Shown: positions 44,202 to 53,314 of the stretch, piece by piece | How the letters are laid out: each line of letters opens with the position of its first letter | Numbering within the stretch: the stretch's first letter is position 1 | Assembly: GCA_018110785.1 (NCBI GenBank) | Contig: JAGBHD010000054.1 | Coordinates: 1 to 61,650 of the forward strand | DNA length: 61,650 nt | Source of the DNA: Oscillospiraceae bacterium | Lineage (GTDB): Bacteria; Bacillota; Clostridia; Oscillospirales; JAGBHD01 | Direction of reading: 5' to 3' | Notes under the pieces: generated by a model | Told to the model about the DNA's origin: nothing | Databases searched by the model: none | What the model saw: the letters and a program-made list of their open reading frames with translations, nothing else | Translations under genes and position numbers: made by a program

Positions 44202-45296
44202 ATGGGTGTATTGCTTGAAACCATACAAACCCTCCAAATCGGTCAGGTTGCAATGTGGATAATCGGCGGAATTCTTATCTATCTTGCAATCAAAAAAGAT
44301 ATGGAGCCAACTCTTTTGTTGCCGATGGGCTTCGGCGCAATTTTGGTGAATTTGCCTGAATCGGGCGCAAAGGCTGTTATTGACCGCCTTTTTGAAATCG
44401 GCGTTGAAAACAACGAATTGATGCCGCTTATATTATTTATAGGTATCGGCGCGATGATAGATTTCGAGCCGCTTTTAACCAATCCTAAGCTTATGATATT
44501 CGGCGCGGCAGCGCAGTTTGGTATTTTCTTTACGCTTTCTTTGGCATCGCTTTTCGGATTCGAGCTTCACGATGCCGCATCTATCGCAATTATCGGCGCG
44601 GCTGACGGTCCTACCTCTATTTTCGTAGCTCAGCAGTTGAATTCCAACTATGTTGCGGCGATAATGGTTGCGGCTTATTCGTATATGGCATTAGTTCCGA
44701 TAGTTCAACCGCCTATCATAAAGCTCTGTACTACAAAGAAAGAGCGTATGATAAGAATGAAGAATGTTAACCGCAAGGTTTCCAAAACAACAAAGATTTT
44801 ATTCCCCATTGTTGTAACAATTATTGTAGGTTTAGTTGCTCCTGATGCGGTAGCTTTGATAGGATTCTTGATGTTCGGCAACCTTATTCGCGAATGCGGA
44901 GTTTTAAATTCGCTTTCCGAAACCGCTCAGAATGTTCTTGCAAACCTCATTACTATCTTCTTAGGTATAACAATTGCTTCAAGAATGGTAGCTGCAGAGT
45001 TCTTGCAGTTTGAAACTCTCTTAATAATGGGACTAGGTCTTGTTGCATTTATCTTCGATACCTTTGCAGGGGTTATGCTCGCAAAGATAATCAATATCTT
45101 CAGCAAAGAAAAGATCAATCCTATGATCGGTGCAACAGGTATTTCGGCATTCCCGATGTCTGCCAGAGTTGTTCATAAAATGGGCAGAGAGGAAGATCCT
45201 CAGAACTTCCTTTTAATGCATGCAATCGGCGTAAACGTTTCGGGCCAGATAGCATCGGTTATTGCCGGCGGCTTGATTTTAGCCTTTGTTGCTTAA
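44202..45296 (+). CDS. oadB: Sodium-ion-translocating decarboxylase beta subunit (OadB/GcdB/MmdB family)
   Basis: 364 residues from ATG 44202 (AAAGGAAAGGAA upstream; the in-frame start at 44151 lies in the terminator). About ten hydrophobic segments. Family marks: IGIGAMIDFEPLLTNP, IIGAADGPTSIFVAQ with the conserved Asp, and NPMIGATGISAFPMSARVV. The family couples carboxylate decarboxylation to Na+ export. No alpha or biotin-carrier gene is nearby. The manganese riboswitch in front is unexpected. Confidence 0.9.
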   Translation: MGVLLETIQTLQIGQVAMWIIGGILIYLAIKKDMEPTLLLPMGFGAILVNLPESGAKAVIDRLFEIGVENNELMPLILFIGIGAMIDFEPLLTNPKLMIFGAAAQFGIFFTLSLASLFGFELHDAASIAIIGAADGPTSIFVAQQLNSNYVAAIMVAAYSYMALVPIVQPPIIKLCTTKKERMIRMKNVNRKVSKTTKILFPIVVTIIVGLVAPDAVALIGFLMFGNLIRECGVLNSLSETAQNVLANLITIFLGITIASRMVAAEFLQFETLLIMGLGLVAFIFDTFAGVMLAKIINIFSKEKINPMIGATGISAFPMSARVVHKMGREEDPQNFLLMHAIGVNVSGQIASVIAGGLILAFVA

Positions 45297-45309
45297 GGAG
45301 GATTATGTA

Positions 45310-45450
45310 ATGATAGATTTTGCAGCTTTTTTAAATTCGCTCCCTATTATGGGAAAAGGAATGCTTGGAATATTTATAGTAACAGGTGTTATAATCCTTA
45401 CAGTTTATTTACTTAACTACTTTACAAACAAAACTAAAAAAGAAGACTAA
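45310..45450 (+). CDS. Small membrane protein, candidate OadG-like gamma subunit
   Basis: 46 residues with one transmembrane helix (about residues 17-38) and a charged Lys/Glu tail. The start has AAGGAGGATT upstream. It lies 13 nt after the beta-subunit gene. Size and topology fit the gamma subunit that anchors decarboxylase complexes, though the sequence is too short for firm assignment. Confidence 0.7.
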   Translation: MIDFAAFLNSLPIMGKGMLGIFIVTGVIILTVYLLNYFTNKTKKED

Positions 45451-45454
45451 TAAA

Positions 45455-45487
45455 AATAAGGCTGGGTTTTCCAGCCTTATTTTTTTA
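45455..45487 (+). terminator. Bidirectional terminator between the oadB unit and spoIIID
   Basis: AATAAGGCTGG (45455-45465), loop GTTTT, CCAGCCTTATT (45471-45481), then a T run on the plus strand and an A run on the other side, so it can serve both converging genes. It overlaps the spoIIID stop codon. Confidence 0.88.
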
Positions 45488-45734
45488 CCTTTAATGATTG
45501 ATATTTTGCTTTAGTAGCCTCTCCGCCTCTGATATGCCGCTGAGAGAGATTATATCCTAAAACCTTCCGAACGCCCTTATACAGCTGAGGGTCTATTTTT
45601 TTTAGCTTTTCGCTGACGTCCTTGTGAACGGTAGACTTCGAGATAGCAAACTTTGCCGCCGTTTCTCTTACGGTAGCTCCGGTCGAAACTATGTATTCCC
45701 CGAAAACCACCGCGCGTTCCTTTGAGCTTATCAT
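45477..45734 (-). CDS. spoIIID: Sporulation transcription regulator SpoIIID
   Basis: 85 residues, the usual length. The helix-turn-helix is ATVRETAAKFAISKSTVHKDVSEKL, followed by GYNLSQRHIRGGEATKAKY. SpoIIID controls mother-cell genes during endospore formation. Its presence implies a spore-forming lineage. The ribosome site (GGAGGGGTG on the minus strand) lies at about 45745-45753. Confidence 0.95.
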   Translation of the reverse strand: MISSKERAVVFGEYIVSTGATVRETAAKFAISKSTVHKDVSEKLKKIDPQLYKGVRKVLGYNLSQRHIRGGEATKAKYQSLKVKK

Positions 45735-45818
45735 ATAAACACCCCTCCAAGTCTTAAAACATTAATATTCGAGGAAAGGGCGAAATATGAAGAAACTAAA
45801 GAAAATATTTGTCATCTA

Positions 45819-45863
45819 TTGACTTGAAAGGGCAAAGCATATATAATATGAGAGTAATTCTCA
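45819..45863 (+). promoter_or_regulatory. zur-znu operon promoter with Fur-family operator
   Basis: TTGACT (45819-45824), 17 bp, TATAAT (45842-45847). Immediately downstream is the perfect inverted repeat TGAGA (45849-45853) / TCTCA (45859-45863) with 5-bp spacer, at the transcription start. It is a good candidate site for the Zur-like protein encoded next. Confidence 0.75.
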
Positions 45864-45881
45864 AATTTGGAGGGGATTAAA

Positions 45882-46277
45882 ATGGGAGTTTATCAGACGA
45901 AGCAGAGGCTAAGGCTTATTTCGTTTTTGGAAAAGAATACCGATAGGCAGCTTTCGGCTTCCGAGATAGCTGACGGCGTTTGTGAGAACGGCAAGGGTAA
46001 ATCGACTGTTTTCAGGCAGATAAAATCCCTTTGCGAAGAGGGGAATTTACAGCGCTTTCGCGGAGAGGACGGCAAAAGCGTTCTTTATCAATACGGCGGC
46101 GGAAAATGCCATATGCATTTTCACTTAAAATGCGTAAACTGCGAGAGGATAATTCATCTCGATTGCGACCATATAGACCATTTAAAAAGCCATATAAAGG
46201 CGGAGCATGGATTTTTTGTTGATCCTGCAAAAACCGTTCTTTACGGGCTTTGCAGCAATTGCAAGGAGGCAAAATGA
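45882..46277 (+). CDS. zur: Fur-family regulator, probably zinc-responsive Zur
   Basis: 131 residues from ATG 45882 (GGAGGGG upstream). N-terminal winged helix (RLISFLEKN...STVFRQIKSL); C-terminal metal-binding part with HMHFHLKCVNC, HLDCDHIDHL and a final CSNC, i.e. the structural zinc cysteines. The operon with znuACB identifies it as a zinc regulator rather than Fur or PerR. It overlaps znuA by 4 bases. Confidence 0.88.
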   Translation: MGVYQTKQRLRLISFLEKNTDRQLSASEIADGVCENGKGKSTVFRQIKSLCEEGNLQRFRGEDGKSVLYQYGGGKCHMHFHLKCVNCERIIHLDCDHIDHLKSHIKAEHGFFVDPAKTVLYGLCSNCKEAK

Positions 46278-47194
46278 AAAAATTTTTAGCTTTAGTTTCG
46301 GCTTTTATTTTAATTTTCAGCTTTTCTAGCTGCGGTGCAAAGCATTCAGGGGAAGAAAAGCTTTCGATAGTTACTACGATATTTCCTGCCTACGATTTTG
46401 CGAGAGCTGTTGCGGGAGATAAAGCGGAGATTACGATGCTTATAAAGCCCGGCAGCGAGAGCCATACATACGAGCCTACCCCAAAAGAAGCGGCGAAGAT
46501 ATATGATGCCGATTTGTTTCTATATAACGGCGGCGAGGGCGAAAAATGGGCAGAGAACTTAATATCCTCTCTTTCGACAAAAAATGTTTTAACTATGATG
46601 GAATGCACAGAAACCTTAACCGAAGAGATAAAAGAGGGAATGGAGATCGACCACGGGGGCGAAGCCGAATTAGATGAGCATGTTTGGCTTTCTTTATCGG
46701 GAGCTCAGAAGATTATAGAAAAAATAGCTGAGCGCATATCGGAAATAGACCCCGAAAATGCTGACTATTATGAAAATAATGCAAAAAATTATATTTCAAA
46801 AATAAATGAGCTGAAAGAAGAGGCTAAAGAGGCAGTTTCTTTAGGAAAACGGAAAACGGTTATATTTGCCGACCGCTTCCCCGCGCGCTATTTTGCAAAT
46901 GAATTCTCTCTCGACTATTATGCGGCTTTCCCAGGCTGTTCCGAAGAGTCGGAGGCTTCTGCAAAGACGATGGCGTTTTTATGCGATAAGGTAGAAGAGC
47001 TTGGAATTCCCGCTGTATTTTATATAGAGTTTTCCAACCAAAAAACAGCAGATGCTGTTTGTGAGGCTACGGGGGCTAAGAAACTTTTATTTCATTCATG
47101 CCATAATGTATCGGCAGTTGATATGGAAGCGGGAATAACCTATATAGATTTGATGAGAAGCAATATTCAGAATATAAAGGAAGCGTTAGCTTAA
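46274..47194 (+). CDS. znuA: Zinc ABC transporter substrate-binding lipoprotein
   Basis: 306 residues from ATG 46274. A lipoprotein signal peptide ends at FSFSSC (lipobox Cys near residue 20). The cluster A-1 binding protein has metal ligands in SESHTYEPTP, LDEHVWLS, FHSCHNVS and the acidic site near TYIDLMRSN. The His-rich loop is short (DHGGEAELDEH). It delivers zinc, or perhaps manganese, to ZnuBC. Confidence 0.9.
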   Translation: MKKFLALVSAFILIFSFSSCGAKHSGEEKLSIVTTIFPAYDFARAVAGDKAEITMLIKPGSESHTYEPTPKEAAKIYDADLFLYNGGEGEKWAENLISSLSTKNVLTMMECTETLTEEIKEGMEIDHGGEAELDEHVWLSLSGAQKIIEKIAERISEIDPENADYYENNAKNYISKINELKEEAKEAVSLGKRKTVIFADRFPARYFANEFSLDYYAAFPGCSEESEASAKTMAFLCDKVEELGIPAVFYIEFSNQKTADAVCEATGAKKLLFHSCHNVSAVDMEAGITYIDLMRSNIQNIKEALA

Positions 47195-47883
47195 TGAATC
47201 TTTTAAAATGTGAAAACTTAAAAATGGGGTATGACGGCAAAGCTGTTTTCGAAGATTTAACCTTTTCTGTAGAGAAGGGGAGCTTTCTCTTTGTTCTCGG
47301 AGAAAACGGAAGCGGGAAAAGCACCCTCATAAAAGGTATATTAGGGCTTTTACACCCTATATCGGGAAAATTTCATTGGGAAGGCATATCTCGAAACGAG
47401 ATAGCCTATCTTTCCCAGACTACAGAGGTAAAAAAAGAATTTCCTGCCTCGGTAGGAGAAATAGTTTTATCGGGCAGACTTACCTCTAAGCGTTTTTCGC
47501 CTTTTTATTCTAAAAAGGATCGCGAGAAAGCAAAGGAAAGCATGAAATATATGTCGGTTGAAGATTTAGAGCATCGCAGTTTTTCTGAGCTTTCGGGAGG
47601 GCAGCAGCAGAGGGTATTGCTCGCGAGGGCGATTTCTGCTTCGGCGAGGGTTTTGGTTTTAGACGAGCCCTCTAAGGGACTTGACAGCAAGGTTACAGAA
47701 GAGCTTTATGAGCTGCTTTCCCATATGAACAAAAAACACGGTATAACTATTATTATGGTGTCCCATGATATGGCGGCGGCATTAAAATACGCCTCGCATA
47801 TACTTTCCCTTTCCGACGGAAGAAATAAATACGGCAAGACCGATGAGGTTTTATTTTCCTCTGAAAAGGAGGGCAAAAGATGA
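47194..47883 (+). CDS. znuC: Zinc ABC transporter ATP-binding protein
   Basis: 229 residues. Walker A GENGSGKSTLIKGI near residue 37, signature LSGGQQQRVLLARA, Walker B VLVLDEPSKGLD, and the His-switch MVSHDM. It begins at the last base of znuA. Confidence 0.93.
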   Translation: MNLLKCENLKMGYDGKAVFEDLTFSVEKGSFLFVLGENGSGKSTLIKGILGLLHPISGKFHWEGISRNEIAYLSQTTEVKKEFPASVGEIVLSGRLTSKRFSPFYSKKDREKAKESMKYMSVEDLEHRSFSELSGGQQQRVLLARAISASARVLVLDEPSKGLDSKVTEELYELLSHMNKKHGITIIMVSHDMAAALKYASHILSLSDGRNKYGKTDEVLFSSEKEGKR

Positions 47884-48695
47884 GAGCGTTTTTTGAAGCA
47901 ATCATATCTTACCCCTTTATGCTCAGAGCCTTGATTGTCGGCGCTTTAGTTTCGGGCTGCTGTTCGGTTTTGGGAGTGCCTCTTGTTTTAAAGAGATATT
48001 CAATGATAGGCGATGGGCTTTCGCATGTTGCTTTCGGCGCGATAGCTTTAGCGACCGCCTTAGGGTTTGCCCCGATGGCATTTACCATACCTGTTGTTAT
48101 TTTAACTGCATTTTTACTGCTTCGTTTAAGCGAAAACGGAAAGATAAAGGGAGATGCGGCAATAGCCTTAATTTCGACGGGCGCTTTGGCGGTAGGGGTT
48201 ATGGCGGTTTCTTTATCCAAAGGAATGAATACCGATGTTTATAACTATATGTTCGGCTCGGTGCTTTCGATGAGCGAAAGCGATGTAACCTTAAGCATTA
48301 TTCTCGCGGCGGCGGTAATTGTTTTGTTTTTATGCTTTTATCATAAGATTTTCGCCGTTACCTTTGATGAGTCCTTTTTAAAAGCGGGCGGCATGAAAAC
48401 GGGCGCATATAATATGCTGATAAGCTTTTTAACCGCCGTAACGGTAGTTTTAGGAATGAGGGTTATGGGTGCACTTTTGATTTCGGCGCTGATTATTTTC
48501 CCGACGATGAGCGCGATGCGGCTTTTTAAAACCTTTAAAAAGGTAGTTCTAAGCGCACTTTTGATTTCGGTAGTGTCTTTCTTAGTGGGCTTTTATTTTT
48601 CCTATGCATATGATGCGCCGACGGGAGCGAGCATTGTTGTTATAAATATAATTCTGTTTTTGATTTTCAGTTTGATTGCGAAGTTCAAAAAATAA
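47880..48695 (+). CDS. znuB: Zinc ABC transporter permease
   Basis: 271 residues, eight or so hydrophobic segments. ABC-3 family marks: GVPLVLKRYSMIGDGLSHVAFGAIAL and VVLGMRVMGALLISALIIFP. It overlaps znuC by 4 bases and is the last gene of the zur-znuACB operon. Confidence 0.93.
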   Translation: MRAFFEAIISYPFMLRALIVGALVSGCCSVLGVPLVLKRYSMIGDGLSHVAFGAIALATALGFAPMAFTIPVVILTAFLLLRLSENGKIKGDAAIALISTGALAVGVMAVSLSKGMNTDVYNYMFGSVLSMSESDVTLSIILAAAVIVLFLCFYHKIFAVTFDESFLKAGGMKTGAYNMLISFLTAVTVVLGMRVMGALLISALIIFPTMSAMRLFKTFKKVVLSALLISVVSFLVGFYFSYAYDAPTGASIVVINIILFLIFSLIAKFKK

Positions 48696-48704
48696 TTAAA
48701 ATAA

Positions 48705-48737
48705 AAAAATTCCGAGGTTTTAAAACCTCGGAATTTT
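48705..48737. terminator. Bidirectional terminator between znuB and nifJ
   Basis: An almost uninterrupted palindrome centred on TTTTAAAA: AAAAATTCCGAGGTTT / AAACCTCGGAATTTTT, with T runs in both directions, between two converging operons. Confidence 0.88.
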
Positions 48738-48753
48738 TGTTTTACCTTATGAC

Positions 48754-51700
48754 TTATTTGCCGTAAACTTCTGCGAGTTTCTCAAGGTGCTCTCTGTGCT
48801 CCTTAGCGCGAGCTTCTGCCTTAGCAAAGAGCTCTTCTGCCTTTTCAGGGAAGGAACGTGTCAAAGAGGAGTAACGAGCCTCGTTCATAATGAAGTCCTT
48901 ATAGCTCTGGGTAGCAGGTTTGCTATCAAGAGAGAAGGGATTTTTGCCTTCTGCCTTGAGCGAAGGATTGAAACGGAACATATCCCAATATCCGCAGTCA
49001 ACAGCCTTCTTCATTTCGTTCTGGCAGTTAACCATACCGCCCTTAATGGAATGCATCTCGCAAGGAGCGTAACCGATGATAAGGGAGGGGCCCGGATAAG
49101 CTTCAGCTTCTTCGATAGCCTTTAAGGTCTGATTCATATCAGCGCCCATAGCGATCTGAGCTACATAGATATATCCATAGGACATAGCAATTTCAGCAAG
49201 AGATTTCTTAGCGATTGCTTTACCTGCAGCTGCGAACTGAGCAACCTGACCGATCTGAGAAGCCTTGGAAGCCTGACCGCCTGTATTAGAATAAACCTCG
49301 GTATCAAATACCATAACGTTTACATCTTCGCCCGAAGCGAGGACATGGTCAAGTCCGCCAAATCCGATATCATAAGCCCAACCGTCTCCACCGAAGATCC
49401 AAACGGATTTTTTGGAGAGGTATTCTTTATGATCAAGAACGTCTTTGCAGAGAGCGCAATCAGCGCCTGCTTCTTCAATAGCAGCAACTAACTTTTCAGC
49501 AGCTGCGCCGTTTGTTTTACCGTCGTTAACGGTTGCAAGGAATTCTTCGCCTGCAGCCTTAACAGCGCTGTCAGCCTTATCAGAAGCTACGATCTCTTCA
49601 ACATCAGCGATAAGACGATCTCTTAAAGCTTTCTGACCGAGATACATACCAAGACCGTGCTCAGCGTTATCCTCGAACAAGGAGTTAGCCCAAGCAGGAC
49701 CCTGTCCCTTAGCGTTTGTTGTATAAGGAGAGGTAGCAGCGGGGCCGCCCCAGATAGAAGAACATCCAGTTGCATTGGAGATATACATTCTGTCTCCAAA
49801 GAGCTGAGTTATAAGGCGAGCATAAGCTGTTTCAGCACAGCCTGCGCAAGAGCCTGAGAACTCAAGGAGAGGTTTCTTATACTGGCTGGAGATAACATTC
49901 ATCTTCTCGGTTGTTTCAGCCTTTTCTGTTGCATTAGCAACGAGATAATCAAATACTTCCTGCTGATCCTCAACGGATTCTCTCGGAACCATCTTTAAGG
50001 AGTTGGTCGGGCAAACGCCGATACAAACTCCGCATCCCATACAATCTAAGGGAGAAACAGCGAGGGTATAGGTATAGTTTGTTTTAACAACGGGCTTAGG
50101 AGCCTTCTTCATATTAGCAGGTGCATTAGCTACTTCGTTTTCATCTAAAGCGAAAGGACGAATTGTAGCGTGAGGGCAAACGAAGGAACACTTATTACAT
50201 TTAGCGCAGGTGTCCTGATTCCAATCGGGAACCATAACAGCAACGCCGCGTTTCTCGTAAGCAGAAGCGCCCTGCTCGAATGTGCCGTCGGCATGATCCA
50301 TAAAGGAGGAAACGGGAATGCTGTCGCCGTCCATCTTGCTGACAGGCTTCATAATACCGTCAACCATCTTAACGAGCTTAGCGGGACCGTTTTCTGTAAC
50401 AGCTACTGTTTCATCGGTAGCGTTCTTCCAATCAGCGGGAACGTCGATCTTAACAAATGCTGTAGCACCTGCATCGATAGCTTTATGGTTCATATCAACA
50501 ATGTCCTGACCTTTTTTGAGGTAGGATTTTGTTGCAGCTTCTTTCATATATTTGATTGCGTCCTCAGCGGGCATGATCTTTGCAAGAGCAAAGAATGCAG
50601 ACTGGAGGATTGTATTTGTTCTCTTGCCCATACCGATCTGAGCGGCAAGGTCAATAGCGTTAACGGTATAAAGCTGAACATTGTTTTCAGCAATATAGCG
50701 TTTTGTTTCAGCGTTCAAATGGTGGCTGAGCTCTTCAGCGTTCCACTGGCAGTTGATAAGGAATACACCGCCCGGCTTAACATCGTTAACCATTTTGTAA
50801 CCCTTGATAATGTAAGAGGGGTTATGGCAGGCAACGAAGTCAGCTTTGTTTACATAGTAAGGGCTCTTGATAGCCTTATCGCCGAAACGTAAGTGAGAAA
50901 TTGTAATACCACCGGTCTTTTTAGAGTCATACTGGAAATATGCCTGAACATATTTATCGGTATGGTCGCCGATGATTTTGATGGAGTTTTTGTTAGCACC
51001 AACAGTACCGTCGCCGCCGAGACCCCAGAATTTGCACTCGATTGTGCCTTCTGCTGCGGTGTTAGGCGCGGGTTTCTCTTCGAGAGAGAGGTGGGTAACG
51101 TCGTCGTTGATTCCAAGGGTAAAGTAAACCTTTCCGTCTTCCTTTTTGAGTTCATCATAAACTGCGAAGATGCTGGAAGGAGGAGTATCCTTAGAGCCGA
51201 GACCATAACGGCCGCCGCAAACTGCGATGCCCGTTCTTCCCATACGGTTAAGAGCGGCAACAACGTCGAGATATAAAGGCTCGCCGAGAGCGCCAGGTTC
51301 TTTTGTTCTGTCTAAAACTGCGATTTTCTTAGCAGTAGCAGGGATAGCTTCGCAGAGCTTTTCAGCAGAGAAAGGACGATAAAGACGAACTTTAACAAGA
51401 CCAACCTTCTCGCCCATAGCGGTAAGGTAATCTATAACCTCTTCTGCAACGTCGCAGATGGAGCCCATAGCGATAATAACTCTGTCTGCATCGGGAGCAC
51501 CATAGTAGTTAAAGAGCTTGTAATCAGTTCCAAGCTTAGCATTTACTTTATCCATATATTCTTCAACAATAGCGGGAACTGCATCATAATAGCTGTTGCA
51601 AGCCTCGCGGTGCTGGAAGAAGATATCTCCGTTTTCGTGGGATCCGCGCATTACAGGACGATCAGGATTTAAAGCTCTCTTGCGGAAAGCGTTAACTGCG

Positions 51701-52293
51701 TCCATATCAACCATTTCTTTAAGATCGTCATAATCCCAAACAGCAACCTTCTGGATTTCATGAGATGTACGGAAACCGTCGAAGAAGTTGATGAAAGGAA
51801 CGCGGCTCTTGATAGAAGCTAAATGAGCAACTGCGCCGAGGTCCATAACTTCCTGAGGGTTAGTATCTGCCATCATAGCAAAGCCTGTCTGACGGCAAGC
51901 ATAAACGTCGGAATGGTCTCCGAAGATGTTGAGAGCGTGAGAAGCTACGCAACGAGCTGATACATGGAATACGCAAGGGAGCAACTCGCCTGCGATTTTG
52001 TACATATTCGGAATCATAAGAAGAAGACCTTGGGAAGCGGTGTATGTAGTTGTTAATGCACCAACTGCCAAAGATCCGTGAACAGTACCTGCAGCGCCTG
52101 CTTCAGATTCCATTTCAACAACGCGAACCTTTGTTCCGAAAATGTTTTTGAGTCCGGTAGCGGACCACTGATCAACATAGTCAGCCATAGGGCTGGAAGG
52201 TGTGATCGGGTAGATTCCGGCTACCTCGGTAAAAGCATACGACACGTGAGCCGCAGCGTTATTACCGTCCATAGTTTTGAATTTTCTTGCCAT
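48754..52293 (-). CDS. nifJ: Pyruvate:ferredoxin (flavodoxin) oxidoreductase
   Basis: 1179 residues, the single-chain PFOR. It oxidises pyruvate to acetyl-CoA and CO2 with ferredoxin as acceptor, the central step of clostridial fermentation. Domain order: N-terminal pyrimidine domain (GIYPITPSSPMADYVD), gamma-like domain (GLGGDGTVGANKNSIKIIG), two 4Fe-4S motifs (CAKCNKCSFVCPH, CMGCGVCIGVCP) and the C-terminal TPP domain (GGDGWAYDIGFGGLDHVL). The ribosome site AAGGAGG lies 9-10 bases before the ATG. Confidence 0.97.
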   Translation of the reverse strand: MARKFKTMDGNNAAAHVSYAFTEVAGIYPITPSSPMADYVDQWSATGLKNIFGTKVRVVEMESEAGAAGTVHGSLAVGALTTTYTASQGLLLMIPNMYKIAGELLPCVFHVSARCVASHALNIFGDHSDVYACRQTGFAMMADTNPQEVMDLGAVAHLASIKSRVPFINFFDGFRTSHEIQKVAVWDYDDLKEMVDMDAVNAFRKRALNPDRPVMRGSHENGDIFFQHREACNSYYDAVPAIVEEYMDKVNAKLGTDYKLFNYYGAPDADRVIIAMGSICDVAEEVIDYLTAMGEKVGLVKVRLYRPFSAEKLCEAIPATAKKIAVLDRTKEPGALGEPLYLDVVAALNRMGRTGIAVCGGRYGLGSKDTPPSSIFAVYDELKKEDGKVYFTLGINDDVTHLSLEEKPAPNTAAEGTIECKFWGLGGDGTVGANKNSIKIIGDHTDKYVQAYFQYDSKKTGGITISHLRFGDKAIKSPYYVNKADFVACHNPSYIIKGYKMVNDVKPGGVFLINCQWNAEELSHHLNAETKRYIAENNVQLYTVNAIDLAAQIGMGKRTNTILQSAFFALAKIMPAEDAIKYMKEAATKSYLKKGQDIVDMNHKAIDAGATAFVKIDVPADWKNATDETVAVTENGPAKLVKMVDGIMKPVSKMDGDSIPVSSFMDHADGTFEQGASAYEKRGVAVMVPDWNQDTCAKCNKCSFVCPHATIRPFALDENEVANAPANMKKAPKPVVKTNYTYTLAVSPLDCMGCGVCIGVCPTNSLKMVPRESVEDQQEVFDYLVANATEKAETTEKMNVISSQYKKPLLEFSGSCAGCAETAYARLITQLFGDRMYISNATGCSSIWGGPAATSPYTTNAKGQGPAWANSLFEDNAEHGLGMYLGQKALRDRLIADVEEIVASDKADSAVKAAGEEFLATVNDGKTNGAAAEKLVAAIEEAGADCALCKDVLDHKEYLSKKSVWIFGGDGWAYDIGFGGLDHVLASGEDVNVMVFDTEVYSNTGGQASKASQIGQVAQFAAAGKAIAKKSLAEIAMSYGYIYVAQIAMGADMNQTLKAIEEAEAYPGPSLIIGYAPCEMHSIKGGMVNCQNEMKKAVDCGYWDMFRFNPSLKAEGKNPFSLDSKPATQSYKDFIMNEARYSSLTRSFPEKAEELFAKAEARAKEHREHLEKLAEVYGK

Positions 52294-52357
52294 GGATTTT
52301 TTTCCTCCTTAAATTAATTCTATGTGAATTATGATTACATAATTTCATACATTATTA

Positions 52358-52386
52358 AGTTTATCACTTTTGAGGTTTTCTGTAAA
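52358..52386 (-). promoter_or_regulatory. nifJ promoter
   Basis: On the minus strand TTTACA (plus 52381-52386), 17 bp, TAAACT (plus 52358-52363), about 65 bp from the nifJ start. Confidence 0.65.
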
Positions 52387-52390
52387 GAAC

Positions 52391-52412
52391 TTTTGTCAAA
52401 AAAATGACAAAA
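52391..52412 (-). promoter_or_regulatory. Inverted repeat just upstream of the nifJ promoter
   Basis: TTTTGTCA (52391-52398), six As, TGACAAAA (52405-52412): a perfect 8-bp inverted repeat immediately upstream of the -35 box. The position fits an activator or UP-like element. The regulator is unknown; it is not a clear match to the Rex site TTGTTAA. Confidence 0.5.
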
Positions 52413-52438
52413 AATTGTCCAAATTTTTGCTCAAATTT

Positions 52439-53314
52439 TTAGAAATTTGGGGTAAAAACGGAAGAAGCGGAAGTTTTGTCCTGAGAAAATCCCGAAAAGC
52501 CTAATTTTTCTGCTTCCTTTAAAACAGAATTGTATTCAAATTCGGTAACTTTCCTTTTAAGTTCCGGAAAGCTTTCGGGTGCAAAATCGGGGGTATACTG
52601 CCGCATAAGGCTTAAAAGGATATTTTCGCTTCCAACCTCTTCGTAAAGTCGGTTTAAAATATCTATAGAGTCGAGCCGTAAAGACGGGAGAACTAAATGG
52701 CGGACCATAACTCCGCGCTTTAAAAGGCTGTTTTCTAAGTTAGGTTTTCCTGTTTGGCGGACCATCTCCTTTATAGCTTTTATAGCTATAGGGAAATAGT
52801 TTTCAGCGCCTGAATATTTAAGAGAATATTCAGAAGAAAAATATTTTAAATCGGGCAAATAGATATCGATAAGCCCCTCTAATTTTTTTAAAGTTTCTAC
52901 TTTTTCATATCCGCCGCAGTTATAAATTACAGGGATATGAAGAAGCGGTTTTATATCTTTCAAAACGGCGGCGATATCTTCTGCGTAATGCGTTGGGGTT
53001 ACGAGGTTGATGTTTAAAACGCCTTTTTCTTGGAGCTTTAATATAATTTCGCCAAGCTCCTTTTTCGAAACGGGTTTTCCTTTTAAAAATCTGCTGATAG
53101 CTTTATTCTGGCAATAAACGCACCGAAGGGAGCAGCCGCTGAAAAACAGCATACCGCTCCCGTTTGTTGTTTTATCTCCGCTTATAGGCGGCTCTTCATA
53201 ATAAAAGGGGGTAACCTTTGCTAAATAGATTTCATCTGTCGCTCCGCAAAAGCCCTTTTCGCCCTTTTCTCTGTTTACTAAGCATTCTCTGGGACAAATA
53301 TTACAGCTGCTCAT
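52439..53314 (-). CDS. Radical SAM protein, pyruvate formate-lyase-activating-enzyme-like
   Basis: 291 residues. The radical SAM motif is CSLRCVYCQNK (about 60-70), and an N-terminal CNICPREC pair may hold another cluster. FSGCSLRC and YNCGGYE resemble PflA-like proteins of unknown target found widely in anaerobes. No pyruvate formate-lyase gene is next to it. It overlaps dut by 4 bases. Activase or another radical reaction cannot be decided from sequence. Confidence 0.82.
   Translation of the reverse strand: MSSCNICPRECLVNREKGEKGFCGATDEIYLAKVTPFYYEEPPISGDKTTNGSGMLFFSGCSLRCVYCQNKAISRFLKGKPVSKKELGEIILKLQEKGVLNINLVTPTHYAEDIAAVLKDIKPLLHIPVIYNCGGYEKVETLKKLEGLIDIYLPDLKYFSSEYSLKYSGAENYFPIAIKAIKEMVRQTGKPNLENSLLKRGVMVRHLVLPSLRLDSIDILNRLYEEVGSENILLSLMRQYTPDFAPESFPELKRKVTEFEYNSVLKEAEKLGFSGFSQDKTSASSVFTPNF

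Noticed and set aside
50170-50892. A 240-codon open frame on the plus strand
   Set aside because: It is a shadow of nifJ on the opposite strand, and has no family resemblance or ribosome site.
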